In this document: positions 27,905-37,144 of the stretch, in pieces
Position numbering within the stretch: position 1 is the first letter of the stretch
Layout of the letters: the number at the start of each line of letters is the position of its first letter
NCBI RefSeq assembly: GCF_029814825.1
Contig: NZ_CP122379.1
Span: 992,001 to 1,056,000 of the forward strand
Source of the DNA: Aequorivita marisscotiae
GTDB lineage: Bacteria > Bacteroidota > Bacteroidia > Flavobacteriales > Flavobacteriaceae
DNA length: 64,000 nucleotides
Reading direction: 5' to 3'
Notes under the pieces: model-generated
What the model saw: the letters and a program-made list of their open reading frames with translations, nothing else
Databases searched by the model: none
What the model was told of the DNA's origin: nothing
Translations under genes and position numbers: made by a program

Positions 27905-28261
27905 TTAGTTAATTACATTCTTTTCAACAAAATACTGTACAATAGCCTCTTTCATTAAAACGCTTTGTTCGCCAGCTTTTAATGGTGGTAATTGTTCTAA
28001 AACAATGTAATGCGGCCAGCCTTCATCGTCAAAATAATCAAACTTGTAATAGCCATACGGTTCAAGAAGGCGGCAGATGGCTATGTGCATTAAGTTTAAT
28101 TTTTCGTCTTTTTTAAACTTTCGGTGAACTTGCCCCAATTCCTGCAAACCAACCAAATAAATTATAGCGTCCAAATCTAGAGTATCTCCATCGGCAAAGC
28201 GGTTGCTAAGTAGCTTTACCACTGCTTCCCACTGCATTTTTAATTGTTCGTCTCGTGCCAT
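27905..28261 (-). CDS. conserved flavobacterial-type hypothetical protein
   Basis: A 118-residue cytoplasmic protein that I cannot assign to a function. The start [18 protein letters not shown] is chosen over an ATG eight codons upstream because it gives a normal amphipathic N-terminal helix. Distinct motifs: [15 protein letters not shown], then a C-terminal part rich in aromatic residues ([19 protein letters not shown]). It precedes pheS by 26 nt, so it is likely cotranscribed. Confidence 0.75.
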   Translation of the reverse strand: MARDEQLKMQWEAVVKLLSNRFADGDTLDLDAIIYLVGLQELGQVHRKFKKDEKLNLMHIAICRLLEPYGYYKFDYFDDEGWPHYIVLEQLPPLKAGEQSVLMKEAIVQYFVEKNVIN

Positions 28262-28469
28262 TTTAATACAAAAATTAATTTGCAAAGATACTGGTTTAAA
28301 ATTTCAAATAGCAAATATCAAAATTTAAAGAAATAGCAAAAACGAAGGTTGTTTTAAATGATTATGATAGCAAAATGATTTTATAATCAATTTAGAAGGT
28401 TTTGTTTTAAAATCGCCAATTTTTAATTCAGAATTTTGAAAATGGTATATTTATCAAAAATTTAAAAAC

Positions 28470-29024
28470 ATGAATACTATCGACATCGTTCTTGGAATTA
28501 TTTTAATAATTGCCTTTTTCTTAGGCTTTAGAAAGGGAATTTTAAGATCGTTAGCTTCGTTAATTGGTCTGGTGGCAGGGGTTTATAGTGCCATGTTTTT
28601 TTCAGATTACGTACGTGTTTATATTGAAAAATGGTTTAACTGGAGTGAAGATTTAACCAGTATAGCCTCTTTTTTAATCACGTTTTTTTTAATTATGTTC
28701 CTCTTTGCCCTGCTTGGAAGACTATTAACAAAGATGGCTGATTTTGCAATGATGGGTATTGTAAACAAACTTTTTGGCGGAGTTTTTAATGCGCTAAAAT
28801 ATGCCTTTTTGGTAAGCGTGGTTTTTATGTTTGTAAATGCATCTGAAGATTACCGAATTCTTTCGCCCGAGCAACGAGACGATTCTATTTTATACACTCC
28901 CGTTGCTGCCATGGCACCGGCTATTCTTCCTGCAATAATGAAAGAAGTGGATGATTTAAATATTGAACTTCCAGAAATAAACACGCCACTAGAAAATGAA
29001 ACGGTTAAAGATAGTATTGAGTAA
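28470..29024 (+). CDS. CvpA family membrane protein
   Basis: A 184-residue inner membrane protein of the CvpA family (colicin V production, envelope homeostasis). The N-terminus MNTIDIVLGIILIIAFFLGFRKG, with the glycine-rich first helix, is diagnostic; three more helices follow to about residue 125, then an acidic soluble tail. It converges with batE, only 5 bp between the stops. Confidence 0.9.
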   Translation: MNTIDIVLGIILIIAFFLGFRKGILRSLASLIGLVAGVYSAMFFSDYVRVYIEKWFNWSEDLTSIASFLITFFLIMFLFALLGRLLTKMADFAMMGIVNKLFGGVFNALKYAFLVSVVFMFVNASEDYRILSPEQRDDSILYTPVAAMAPAILPAIMKEVDDLNIELPEINTPLENETVKDSIE

Positions 29025-29029
29025 TCGCT

Positions 29030-29788
29030 TTACAACTGTTTTAAATCTGTGGCAGGAATCCAGCCGTCTTTGCCGTCGGCGAGTGTAATGCGATACCAAT
29101 TGCCATCCTGGGCAGCAATTTGAACCTTTGTGCCTTCGTGAAGGGTAAATGCTGCGCTGCTCCCCATAGATGGTTCGGTTTTTACTTCAATTTCACTTGC
29201 AAAAATTATGGCGGGTTGTTTATTGGTGAAATCGGCATAGGTAAAAAATGCCATCGTTAACGAAGCAACCAAAAATATTCCCGCAACCATGGAACTGGCA
29301 AATAGCAAACGCTTTCTTTTTTCGATATAAGCGAAATAGTAAAAAAGAAACAGAGCCACAAAAAGGATTGAAAAAACTACTGCCAGGATTGCCCACCCAT
29401 TAAATGTAAAAATTCCTGCAATACTTGAATACCATTTCGAAAAAACGGTTTGGGGCAAAGGTTCTATTGAATCAATTCGCGCGTTTTCGGCAAAGGCGAG
29501 ATTATTTTTTATGTCGGAATCATTGGGAGCAAGTTGAAGTGCTTTTTCATAATAATACACACTCGGACCAATTTGGTTAAGTTTGTACTGGGCATTTCCT
29601 ATATTGAAATACAGCTCCGCAGAATGTTGGCCTTTGTCCAAAATCTGCATCCATGCGTTTATGGCTTGTTGGTATTTTCCATTTTTATATAGATGTTTTC
29701 CTTGGTCGAAAAGATTTTCGTTTTGAGCAATACTCGAGAAAGAAACGAGTAAAATTAATAGGTACAGCAGCTTTTTCATCTTCTTCAT
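29030..29788 (-). CDS. batE: BatE: TPR and SH3-like domain protein
   Basis: The last gene of the Bat operon, 252 residues: signal peptide (cleaved near SIAQ), two or three tetratricopeptide repeats (about 25-95, e.g. GNAQYKLNQIGPSVYYYEKAL), two transmembrane helices (about 125-185), and a C-terminal bacterial SH3 domain ending DGKDGWIPATDLKQL. In other Bacteroidetes the Bat proteins form an envelope complex linked to aerotolerance. A second in-frame ATG three codons in is an alternative start. Confidence 0.9.
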   Translation of the reverse strand: MKKMKKLLYLLILLVSFSSIAQNENLFDQGKHLYKNGKYQQAINAWMQILDKGQHSAELYFNIGNAQYKLNQIGPSVYYYEKALQLAPNDSDIKNNLAFAENARIDSIEPLPQTVFSKWYSSIAGIFTFNGWAILAVVFSILFVALFLFYYFAYIEKRKRLLFASSMVAGIFLVASLTMAFFTYADFTNKQPAIIFASEIEVKTEPSMGSSAAFTLHEGTKVQIAAQDGNWYRITLADGKDGWIPATDLKQL

Positions 29789-29790
29789 TT

Positions 29791-31563
29791 TTACTGTATT
29801 TGCTTATCAATATTTGAAATTACTTCTACCGCTTTTGAGTAATCTTGTTGCACTGTAGCTTTAGAAGTAGAGGCGTATCGTGCAAATTCGCAACTTTTTA
29901 ATAAACTGATAAAATCGTCAACTACGGGTGTTTCAACCTGACGTTCCAATAACATATTTGAAATCAGGCTCTTTTCCATTTCTGATGTTTCAATATTCAA
30001 TTTTGCTTTTAAATAATTATGTAGCGCACGTTCTAAGGCTTCGTAAAAAGCAACTGGGTTTTGCATATTGCGTTTGGCTTCTGAAAGATATTTCTTTGCC
30101 AGTTTGTTTGCACGTCTTAATTTATTTCCTTCAACATCATTTAAACGTTGTCTGCGTTTTTTTCCTGCGATAATAAATAATGGAATTAATAAAAACGGTC
30201 CGCCCAAAAGAGACCAAAACAATGCCGATTTAAAGAAACTTTGTTGAGTAATAGATTTTAAATTGGCTTCTAATTTTATGTATTTAAAATTATCTTTTGA
30301 AAGTACAATTTGTTTGTTACCGTCATTGGTGGTAACCTGTGGCGCGGAGGCAGATAATGGCCCGTTTTCCACTTCAATGGTAAATTCTTTTGAAGTAATG
30401 GTTTGGTATTTTTCGGTCTTTGGATTAAAATATGAAAAAGTAATCGGATTTATAGGGTAGGTACCCTTAAATTGTGGAACTATAGTGTACGAATCGGTGA
30501 TAGAACCTTGCATACCTCCAGCGGTGGTACTTACGTTTTCGTTGTGTTCTGGTTCGTAAACCTCTAACGTATTTGGAAGCTTTATTGAAGGAATGGTAAA
30601 TAATTTTAAATTTCCTTTTCCCGAAACCTTTATATCTAGTTGTAGCGATTCGTTTGCGTTTAGCGAAGTTTTATTTGTATTTACGTTAAAAGAAAAATCG
30701 CCAACCGCCCCGTTAAAACCATCGGGTTTACCATCTAACGGAAGTGGTTTTACATTTATGGTACGTTTTCCTGCAGAAATTGTTTTATTAACGCGCTCCA
30801 TCAATCTACGGCCAAAAATATCGCGACGATTGCCTTGAACGTCTATGGGAACATCTAGCGTAAGCGGTTCAATTTCTAGCTCGCCAGTTTTTTGAGGATA
30901 CAGAACTGTGGTTCTTAAAATTACATAGCGGTAATCTTCGCCGTTGTATTTGCCTTCAGAAACTTTATAATTGTTTTGATTGTCTATATTTTGGCTCCAA
31001 AAATCGGCGTATTTTGGGGTGTCTATTTCACGCCATTGACTTGTAATACTTACATCGTGCGAAACATATAATTTGTAAGTAACTGTAATGGCTTCATTTA
31101 AAAAAGGATTGGCGTTAGACACTTCTGCCACCAAATGTACATTTTCACTGGCTACATATTCGGCGTTATTTCCATCTTTTGGAACGGCAACGGCAGCAGT
31201 AACTTCAACTTCAACGGGTAGTGTTTTATAGGTTTCGCCTTCAATTTCAATAGTGGCTTGGCCAATGGTTATATTTCCACGAGTTTGCGGGGATAAAAAA
31301 TAAGAATAGGTTTTTGAAAAACTTCGTTTACCATTTATCCACGAATTGCTAATAGATTGATTTGGTCCGCCCACCACGCGAAACCCGTTAAAATTTGGCG
31401 GTCTAAAATTATCGCCGTCTTGGTTCATTTCAAAATCTACGCGTAAACGTTCGTTAATTCCGAGTCTCTTTTTGCTCACTTTGGCATCAAACTGAACTTG
31501 TGCCGTGACGGCCATGCCACACAACACAAACCCTAAAAGGAATAAAAATTTCATCGTCTTCAT
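29791..31563 (-). CDS. batD: BatD family membrane-anchored protein
   Basis: A 590-residue BatD protein. Signal peptide (cleaved near VTAQ), several immunoglobulin-like beta domains exposed outside the inner membrane (about 20-440, starting VQFDAKVSKKRLGINE), one transmembrane helix (FWSLLGGPFLLIPLFIIAG), then a cytoplasmic helical tail of about 120 residues. It starts 3 nt after batC and ends 2 nt before batE. Confidence 0.92.
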   Translation of the reverse strand: MKTMKFLFLLGFVLCGMAVTAQVQFDAKVSKKRLGINERLRVDFEMNQDGDNFRPPNFNGFRVVGGPNQSISNSWINGKRSFSKTYSYFLSPQTRGNITIGQATIEIEGETYKTLPVEVEVTAAVAVPKDGNNAEYVASENVHLVAEVSNANPFLNEAITVTYKLYVSHDVSITSQWREIDTPKYADFWSQNIDNQNNYKVSEGKYNGEDYRYVILRTTVLYPQKTGELEIEPLTLDVPIDVQGNRRDIFGRRLMERVNKTISAGKRTINVKPLPLDGKPDGFNGAVGDFSFNVNTNKTSLNANESLQLDIKVSGKGNLKLFTIPSIKLPNTLEVYEPEHNENVSTTAGGMQGSITDSYTIVPQFKGTYPINPITFSYFNPKTEKYQTITSKEFTIEVENGPLSASAPQVTTNDGNKQIVLSKDNFKYIKLEANLKSITQQSFFKSALFWSLLGGPFLLIPLFIIAGKKRRQRLNDVEGNKLRRANKLAKKYLSEAKRNMQNPVAFYEALERALHNYLKAKLNIETSEMEKSLISNMLLERQVETPVVDDFISLLKSCEFARYASTSKATVQQDYSKAVEVISNIDKQIQ

Positions 31564-31566
31564 AAT

Positions 31567-32445
31567 CTACCAATCTTTATCAGATTGCACTTTTGTGCCT
31601 TTTTGCTTTTCAGCATTTATTTTTTCCTGTGTTTTTTTCTCTTCGTTGTTCATTGCTTCCAACAGACTTTTTACTTGTTGAGGCGAAAGTTGCCCGGGAA
31701 CAGGCTGCTGTTGTTGCGGTTTGTCGCCTTCTTCGTCTTTTGATTTATCGGGCTTTCCTTGGTCTTTTTCGTTATCGCCTTCTTTTTTATCCTCTTGCTG
31801 GTCGCCCTTATCTTTATCTTCTTTTTCGTCGCCTTTGTCGCCTTCGTTATTTTTATTGTCCTTATTTTCTTGATCCTTGTTTTCCTGATCTTTTTTGTCT
31901 TCGTTTTTATCTTTGTTTTCGTCGTTTTTATCTTGCGGTGGCGGCGGGTTTTTTTCCAGCATATCCTTTGCCAGCGCTAAATTATAACGAGTTTCATCGT
32001 CATTGGGATTATTTCGAAGTGCATTTTTATAACTTTCCACGGCTTCGGTATATTTTTTTTCATTCATATACGTATTTCCTAAATTGTGGAAAGCCTTGTG
32101 TTTTTCGGCCTTACTATCTGCGGTTGCTGCAGCTTGTTTAAATCGGAGCATTGCCTCGGCATTTTTTTCTTTACCGTAATATGCCGTTCCCAAATTGTAT
32201 TTTGCTGTTTCATTTTTCGGATTTAAGGAAATGGCTTGTCGGTAATCTGCTTCGGCAATCGCAAATTTATCTTTCTGAAGTGCTTGTTGGGCTTCGCTCA
32301 TAAAATGCTGCGCAGCCTTTATTTCTTTTTGCTGCGCTTGGGTTTGTTGTGCAAATGAATTTAAAGAAAATGCAGCCGCACAAACAATAAATATAATTTG
32401 CACCCTAATTTTATTTTGAAAAACTGAATTATCTCCAACCATCAT
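31567..32445 (-). CDS. batC: BatC: TPR protein with long charged tail
   Basis: A 292-residue secreted or envelope protein. Signal peptide (cleaved near NSFAQ), three TPR units (about 40-150: AEADYRQAISLNPKNETAKYN and repeats), then about 90 residues of almost pure Lys, Asp, Glu, Asn and Gln, and a short C-terminus PQQVKSLLEAMNNEEKK. The biased tail explains the long spurious frames on the opposite strand. Between batB (5 nt) and batD (3 nt). Confidence 0.9.
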   Translation of the reverse strand: MMVGDNSVFQNKIRVQIIFIVCAAAFSLNSFAQQTQAQQKEIKAAQHFMSEAQQALQKDKFAIAEADYRQAISLNPKNETAKYNLGTAYYGKEKNAEAMLRFKQAAATADSKAEKHKAFHNLGNTYMNEKKYTEAVESYKNALRNNPNDDETRYNLALAKDMLEKNPPPPQDKNDENKDKNEDKKDQENKDQENKDNKNNEGDKGDEKEDKDKGDQQEDKKEGDNEKDQGKPDKSKDEEGDKPQQQQPVPGQLSPQQVKSLLEAMNNEEKKTQEKINAEKQKGTKVQSDKDW

Positions 32446-32450
32446 CTTAA

Positions 32451-33491
32451 TTATTTTTCCTTCTCATTAAACAAATTCAACTTTTTAAGCCAAGCAGTTT
32501 GTCGTTCTAAAAAGAACACGTCTAATACTAGCAAAAATAATGCCCCGGCTAAAAACCATTGAAATTGATCTTTAAAGTCGGTAAATTGTTTTGCTTCAAA
32601 TTCTTTTTTATCCATGCCGCCCAAAATGGCTTTTACTCGATCTACCACGGCTTTTGTATTATCGCCGTCAAGATACTCACCATTAGTGGTTTTCGCAATC
32701 TCTTTAAGAGTTTCTTCACCTAATCTGCTAATAACTTGTTCGTTATTTTTATCGCGAAGGTAATATTGCAGTACTCCATTGTTTTTAATGGGAATTGGCC
32801 CACCTTCAACAGTTCCAACACCAATAGGATATATTCTAATTCCTTTTTCGGCGGCTTCTTCGGCAATTTTGGCAATGTTGCCACCGTGATCTTCTCCGTC
32901 TGAAACTAAAAACATAACGCGGTTTGTTCGGCTTTCGTCATCGTAGAAAGTCTGGGCCATTTCAATAGCCTCCGTAATTGCTGTTCCCTGCGATGAAACC
33001 ATATTGGTATTCATGCCGTTTAAAAATAGTTTTGCGGCAGCAAAATCTGTTGTTATAGGTACCTGCGGAAATGCACTACCGGCATATCCAATAATACCAA
33101 CGCGATCTCCAGAAAGATTATTTATTATCTGGGTAATGAGTTGTTTTGATTTGTCTAATCGGTTGGGGGCAATATCCTCAACAAGCATACTTTTTGAAAC
33201 ATCTAAAGCGAAAACGATGTCCACACCTTCGCGTTTTACGGTTTCGAGTTTGGTTCCAATTTTTGGGTTTACCAATGCAAAACTCATACAGGCAATAGCC
33301 AAACAGAGTACCAAAATCTTTAAAACAGATTTAAAAATGGATCGATTCGGACTTAATTTTTTCAGTAATTCTTTGTCGATAAATTTTTTCTGAACCGATT
33401 TTTTCCAAACTAAAAGCAATAGAAAAACCACCACTATCACCGGAATGGCGAAGAGAATGTAAAAATATATGGGTTGTTCTAATTGATACAT
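32451..33491 (-). CDS. batB: BatB: membrane-anchored von Willebrand A protein
   Basis: A 346-residue protein with two N-terminal transmembrane helices (about 7-30 and 57-78), a von Willebrand factor A domain from about residue 90 with the metal-binding MIDAS site DVSKSM, SDGEDHGG further on, and a C-terminal helix (QWFLAGALFLLVLDVFF). It pairs with BatA, presumably binding a divalent metal in the periplasm. Confidence 0.93.
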   Translation of the reverse strand: MYQLEQPIYFYILFAIPVIVVVFLLLLVWKKSVQKKFIDKELLKKLSPNRSIFKSVLKILVLCLAIACMSFALVNPKIGTKLETVKREGVDIVFALDVSKSMLVEDIAPNRLDKSKQLITQIINNLSGDRVGIIGYAGSAFPQVPITTDFAAAKLFLNGMNTNMVSSQGTAITEAIEMAQTFYDDESRTNRVMFLVSDGEDHGGNIAKIAEEAAEKGIRIYPIGVGTVEGGPIPIKNNGVLQYYLRDKNNEQVISRLGEETLKEIAKTTNGEYLDGDNTKAVVDRVKAILGGMDKKEFEAKQFTDFKDQFQWFLAGALFLLVLDVFFLERQTAWLKKLNLFNEKEK

Positions 33492-33493
33492 TT

Positions 33494-34498
33494 TTATAAA
33501 AATCCTTTAAATATGGTTATTCGCAACAAAAACTCAAAGCCAATTAAAATCAGTCCAAAAATCACCCAGGGGCGAAACATTTCGTCGTAATTTGTGTATT
33601 TGAATTCTTCGATATCTGTTTTTTCAAGTTTGTTTATTTCTTCGTAAATCTCTTCCAGTTTTGTATTATTGGTGGCGCGGAAATATTGACCGCCCGTTTT
33701 TTGGGCAATTTCTTTTAGCAAGGCTTCGTCAATTTCAACCTGCACATTTCCGTATTGAAATCCACCGTCGGGACGGATACCAATTGGCGACATGGCCATT
33801 CCGTTGCTTCCCAGACCAATGGTGTAAACTTTTATGCCAAATTCTACAGCCAATTCGCTTGCAATTCGCGGATCTATAAAGCCAGAATTATTTACGCCAT
33901 CGGTTAATAGTATAATTACTTTGCTTTTTGCGCGGCTATCTTTTAATCGGTTTACGGCCGTTGCCAAACCGGAGCCAATTGCCGTTCCTCCTTCAATTGT
34001 AGTGTTATAGCTCATGCTTTTTAAAGAAGACAGAACTATGGTTTTATCGCTGGTTAATGGGGTACGGGTGTAACTTTCTCCGGCGTATTCAACCAAACCA
34101 ATCCGATCGTTGGGGCGGCTGTTTATAAAGCGCGCCGCTACCGTTTTTAAAGCCTCCAATCGGTTGGGTTTTAAATCGCGTGCAAGCATACTTGCCGAGA
34201 GGTCCATAGACATTACAATGTCTATTCCGCGAGTGGTTTTTGTTTTTGTAGATTCGTCTACAGTTCGAGGTCGCGCCATGGCAATAATTAATGCCGAAAG
34301 TGCCACAAGCCGTAGTGCAAAAAGTATGGGTTTTAATTGTGCCAACCAGTTTTTACCGGTTTTAAATCCTTGAATACTCGATATTTTTAATGAAGCAGTT
34401 TGCTGCTTTCGTTTCCATAAATACCATAGCACGAGCACTGGAAGTATAAGAAACAACCAGAAAAACTGCGGATTTACAAATTCGAAATTACTGCCCAT
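33494..34498 (-). CDS. batA: BatA: membrane-anchored von Willebrand A protein
   Basis: A von Willebrand A protein of 334 residues from the ATG chosen here (MGSNFEFVNPQFFWLFL). An adjacent ATG and a start six further codons upstream are also possible and would lengthen the overlap with the upstream gene. Two N-terminal helices, a MIDAS motif DLSASM, TDGVNNSGF, and a C-terminal helix (WVIFGLILIGFEFLL). It lies 2 nt upstream of batB and overlaps the 3' end of the upstream BatD-like gene by 11 bp. Confidence 0.93.
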   Translation of the reverse strand: MGSNFEFVNPQFFWLFLILPVLVLWYLWKRKQQTASLKISSIQGFKTGKNWLAQLKPILFALRLVALSALIIAMARPRTVDESTKTKTTRGIDIVMSMDLSASMLARDLKPNRLEALKTVAARFINSRPNDRIGLVEYAGESYTRTPLTSDKTIVLSSLKSMSYNTTIEGGTAIGSGLATAVNRLKDSRAKSKVIILLTDGVNNSGFIDPRIASELAVEFGIKVYTIGLGSNGMAMSPIGIRPDGGFQYGNVQVEIDEALLKEIAQKTGGQYFRATNNTKLEEIYEEINKLEKTDIEEFKYTNYDEMFRPWVIFGLILIGFEFLLRITIFKGFL

Positions 34499-36158
34499 CA
34501 TTTTTTGCTGAAATTTCAAGCTCTATGGAAGCTTCAATTCTTTTTAATATTTCTTCGGCGTATTTGCCATCGTTTTGATATACTATCAAAACCTCCTGCA
34601 AACCGTTTTGCTGTGCAAAAAGCAACAATTCATAGGTGCTTTTTTCTTTTAAAACTTTATTGTCCGAAACTTGTACGTTGAATTCGCCATAAGCTTTCAA
34701 ACCTTTTATTCCTTTTTCGGTTTCAAAATCGTCGCGTTTTACAATCATATTTTTAGCGCCACTTTGTTCCAAATCGTCCAATACTGCATCTAAAGCCGAA
34801 TCTAAAGCAATGTCTTGTTTTTGGTTAAAACGCATTGTTGAAACCATAATGTACAATGGCGAATTCATTTGGCCAAAAGTGAAAATGTCTCTTCCACTTA
34901 CTGTGCTTTTAGAAGCGTTTGTAACGGGTACTTCGGCTCTAATTAGCACTTCGGGTGTTTCTAAAATTACGGCTGGACTTCCATATTCGCTTTTTACCCA
35001 TCGGCCTTCGGCAAGTTCGCGCATTTGGTTTCCTAATACTTTATCTTTTAAATTATCGAAACCAGTCACTGCTCCGTAAATTGTACCTGCCAAAATTACT
35101 GCTGCAACAACTCCAGAAATTCCTAAGATCCATTTTCTGCGTTGGCGTTTTTTGTGCAGTTTTTCCAGGTATTCTTGATTTTTTAAAAGCTCTTCTTCCG
35201 TAGGCTCAGGAACAGCTTCGTGTGTTTCATTAATAATTTCTTCAATGGTTTTTCTATCAACTTCTGCTTGCCCAGATTCTTGATTCATCTTTGCAAACTT
35301 GACCAGATCGGCACGCTTAAATATTGAATCTAATTTACGGATGGTTTCTAAATCGAAATCGAAACTTCCCGCGTCTTTATGCATCATTAGCCGGGTAATA
35401 AGTTCGTCGCTCGTACTTTCCAGCGCCGCTTCGTCCACTTCTCGATCTAGATATCGCTTTACGATTATGGTGAGATTACTGTAATATTCCTTGTTTTTAT
35501 TTTCTTTTAAAAGTTGACTGTTGTCTAGCGTTTTTAAGGCTACAATTGCTTCTTCGTAAGGCGGCAATTGCTTCTGTGCAGCATCTTTTCGTTTTTTCCT
35601 TTGAAATAAATAAATGGCAATTACAATAATTAAAACAATAGGAACGAGCCAATACAGCAACAATAGCCATTCAAACCGAGGGCCTTTTACTTCAACCGCA
35701 GGTTTTATATCGAACATTTTCTGTTTGGTGGTATCAACGGGAACGTCAGCCACTTCAACTTTTATGGAATCTGTTAAAAATGGATTGTTATTTATAAAAA
35801 TGCGTTGCGGCGGAATGGTGTAATTACCACTGTCAAATTGCGTTAAACCGTATTTTTTTATGAGTCTATATTTGGTGCCTTCAAACGTTGTATCGGTTTT
35901 ATATGATTCAATCATTTCTAAAGGCGCAAAAGTTTGCTCTTCGGGAAATACAACTACATCAGTGGAATCTATTTGAACATTTATAGTGTAAAGAATTTCT
36001 TCCCCAATTTTAATTTTTGTAGAATCAACGGATGATGTTACTTGGGCTGTTGCGAAGAAAGAAAAAAGAAAAAAGAGAATAGAAAACAGAGAATAGCGAT
36101 TGCGCTGAAATTTTAAATTTCGGTTTTTTAAATTTTTATTTTGTTTAAAGTCTAACAT
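34488..36158 (-). CDS. BatD-like protein of the moxR/bat operon
   Basis: A 556-residue envelope protein found in this operon between DUF58 and BatA. Layout: signal peptide (ends FFATAQ), a beta-rich BatD-like domain (SSVDSTKIKIGEEILYTINV...), a transmembrane helix (WLVPIVLIIVIAIYLF), a cytoplasmic helical stretch of about 150 residues with many Glu and Lys, a second helix (GISGVVAAVILAGTIYGAV), and an extracytoplasmic C-terminal domain. The start is uncertain: the frame can open at a GTG (36170) or at this ATG, both inside a short intergenic-type repeat. Function beyond membership of the complex is unknown. Confidence 0.8.
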   Translation of the reverse strand: MLDFKQNKNLKNRNLKFQRNRYSLFSILFFLFSFFATAQVTSSVDSTKIKIGEEILYTINVQIDSTDVVVFPEEQTFAPLEMIESYKTDTTFEGTKYRLIKKYGLTQFDSGNYTIPPQRIFINNNPFLTDSIKVEVADVPVDTTKQKMFDIKPAVEVKGPRFEWLLLLYWLVPIVLIIVIAIYLFQRKKRKDAAQKQLPPYEEAIVALKTLDNSQLLKENKNKEYYSNLTIIVKRYLDREVDEAALESTSDELITRLMMHKDAGSFDFDLETIRKLDSIFKRADLVKFAKMNQESGQAEVDRKTIEEIINETHEAVPEPTEEELLKNQEYLEKLHKKRQRRKWILGISGVVAAVILAGTIYGAVTGFDNLKDKVLGNQMRELAEGRWVKSEYGSPAVILETPEVLIRAEVPVTNASKSTVSGRDIFTFGQMNSPLYIMVSTMRFNQKQDIALDSALDAVLDDLEQSGAKNMIVKRDDFETEKGIKGLKAYGEFNVQVSDNKVLKEKSTYELLLFAQQNGLQEVLIVYQNDGKYAEEILKRIEASIELEISAKNDGQ

Positions 36159-36182
36159 CTCAAATCTCACGTCTAAAATCTA
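36151..36182. repeat. TCTAAAATCT/CTCAAATCT-type low-complexity repeat at a gene junction
   Basis: On the minus strand three near-repeats of a G-rich unit (AGATTTTAGACGTGAG, ATTTGAGATG, TTAGA) occupy the junction. They span the DUF58 stop codon and both candidate start codons of the next gene. Confidence 0.45.
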
Positions 36183-37043
36183 TCTTGTCTTAAAATACCC
36201 CAACAATTTTTTTACATAACTTTCATCAACTCTACTGCTTAAGGCGCCTGCACCACTTTTTGTAAAAGCCTCAGAAAAGTAATCTACACGTTCGCGGTGA
36301 TAACTATAATATTGGTTTCGAACGTTTTTGGAGCCAGTGTTTACCAATAAAAGCTCACCAGTTTCTTGATCTTCCATCTGTACCATGCCTAGATTTGGAA
36401 TGTTTTCCTCGGCTTTATCGTAAACTCTGATACCTGTTAAATCGTGTTTTTTTGCGGCAATCTTCAGCGTATCTCGATAATTGTCTGCTATAAAATCTGA
36501 AAGCACAAAAACGATAGCCTTCTTTTTCATCACGCTACTTAAAAATTTTAGCGCATTGGCAATATCGGTTTTGTTGCTTTTTGGCTTAAATTCAAGTAAT
36601 TCGCGAATAATTCGCAATACGTGCGATTTTCCTTTTTTGGGTGGAATGTAAAGTTCAATTTCATCTGAAAAAAGAATCAAACCTGTTTTGTCATTATTTT
36701 GCATTGCTGAAAATGCCAAGGTTGCGGCTATTTCAGTAATAATTTCATTTTTAAATTGTTCTTGTGTTCCAAAAAATTCGGAACCGCTAATATCTACCAT
36801 TAGCATTAACGTAAGCTCGCGTTCTTCTTCAAAAACTTTTACAAAAGGTTCATTGTAACGTGCGGTAACATTCCAATCTATATTCCGAACATCATCGCCA
36901 AACTGATATTGGCGCACTTCGCTAAAAGTCATTCCGCGACCTTTAAAAGTACTGTGGTACTCGCCTCCAAACACGTGATCGCTTAAGCGTCGTGTTTTGA
37001 TCTCGATTTTCCGTACTTTTTTAAGAAGTTCTTTAGTATCCAT
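36180..37043 (-). CDS. DUF58 / vWA-like domain protein
   Basis: A 287-residue cytoplasmic DUF58 protein, the usual partner of the MoxR ATPase. The DUF58 core RQYQFGDDVRNIDWNVTAR is clear, followed by a degenerate von Willebrand A fold with MIDAS-like DISGSEFFG and FVLSDF. Proposed to bring MoxR to the membrane-bound vWA proteins encoded downstream. Second gene of the operon. Confidence 0.93.
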   Translation of the reverse strand: MDTKELLKKVRKIEIKTRRLSDHVFGGEYHSTFKGRGMTFSEVRQYQFGDDVRNIDWNVTARYNEPFVKVFEEERELTLMLMVDISGSEFFGTQEQFKNEIITEIAATLAFSAMQNNDKTGLILFSDEIELYIPPKKGKSHVLRIIRELLEFKPKSNKTDIANALKFLSSVMKKKAIVFVLSDFIADNYRDTLKIAAKKHDLTGIRVYDKAEENIPNLGMVQMEDQETGELLLVNTGSKNVRNQYYSYHRERVDYFSEAFTKSGAGALSSRVDESYVKKLLGYFKTR

Positions 37044-37057
37044 TTCTGTGTAGTAGC

Positions 37058-37127
37058 CAGTTGGCAGTTACAGTTGGCAGTATAAACAGATCGCTTTTAG
37101 TTAATTAGCTTACTGCCTTCTGCCACT
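37058..37127. repeat. CAGTTGGCAGT direct repeats and inverted relative
   Basis: CAGTTGGCAGT occurs at 37058-37068 and 37071-37081; a related complement (CTGCCTTCTGCCACTG) follows at 37113-37128. This fills most of the 101-nt gap between moxR and DUF58, and is the kind of low-complexity repeat seen between genes in flavobacteria. Confidence 0.45.
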
Positions 37128-37144
37128 GAACACTGCATACTTTT

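Noticed and set aside
31593..32141. Long plus-strand open frame opposite batC
   Set aside because: It mirrors the Lys/Asp/Glu-rich tail of BatC; codons such as GAA/AAA/GAC read as Phe/Leu/Val on the other strand and avoid stops. No protein-like features.
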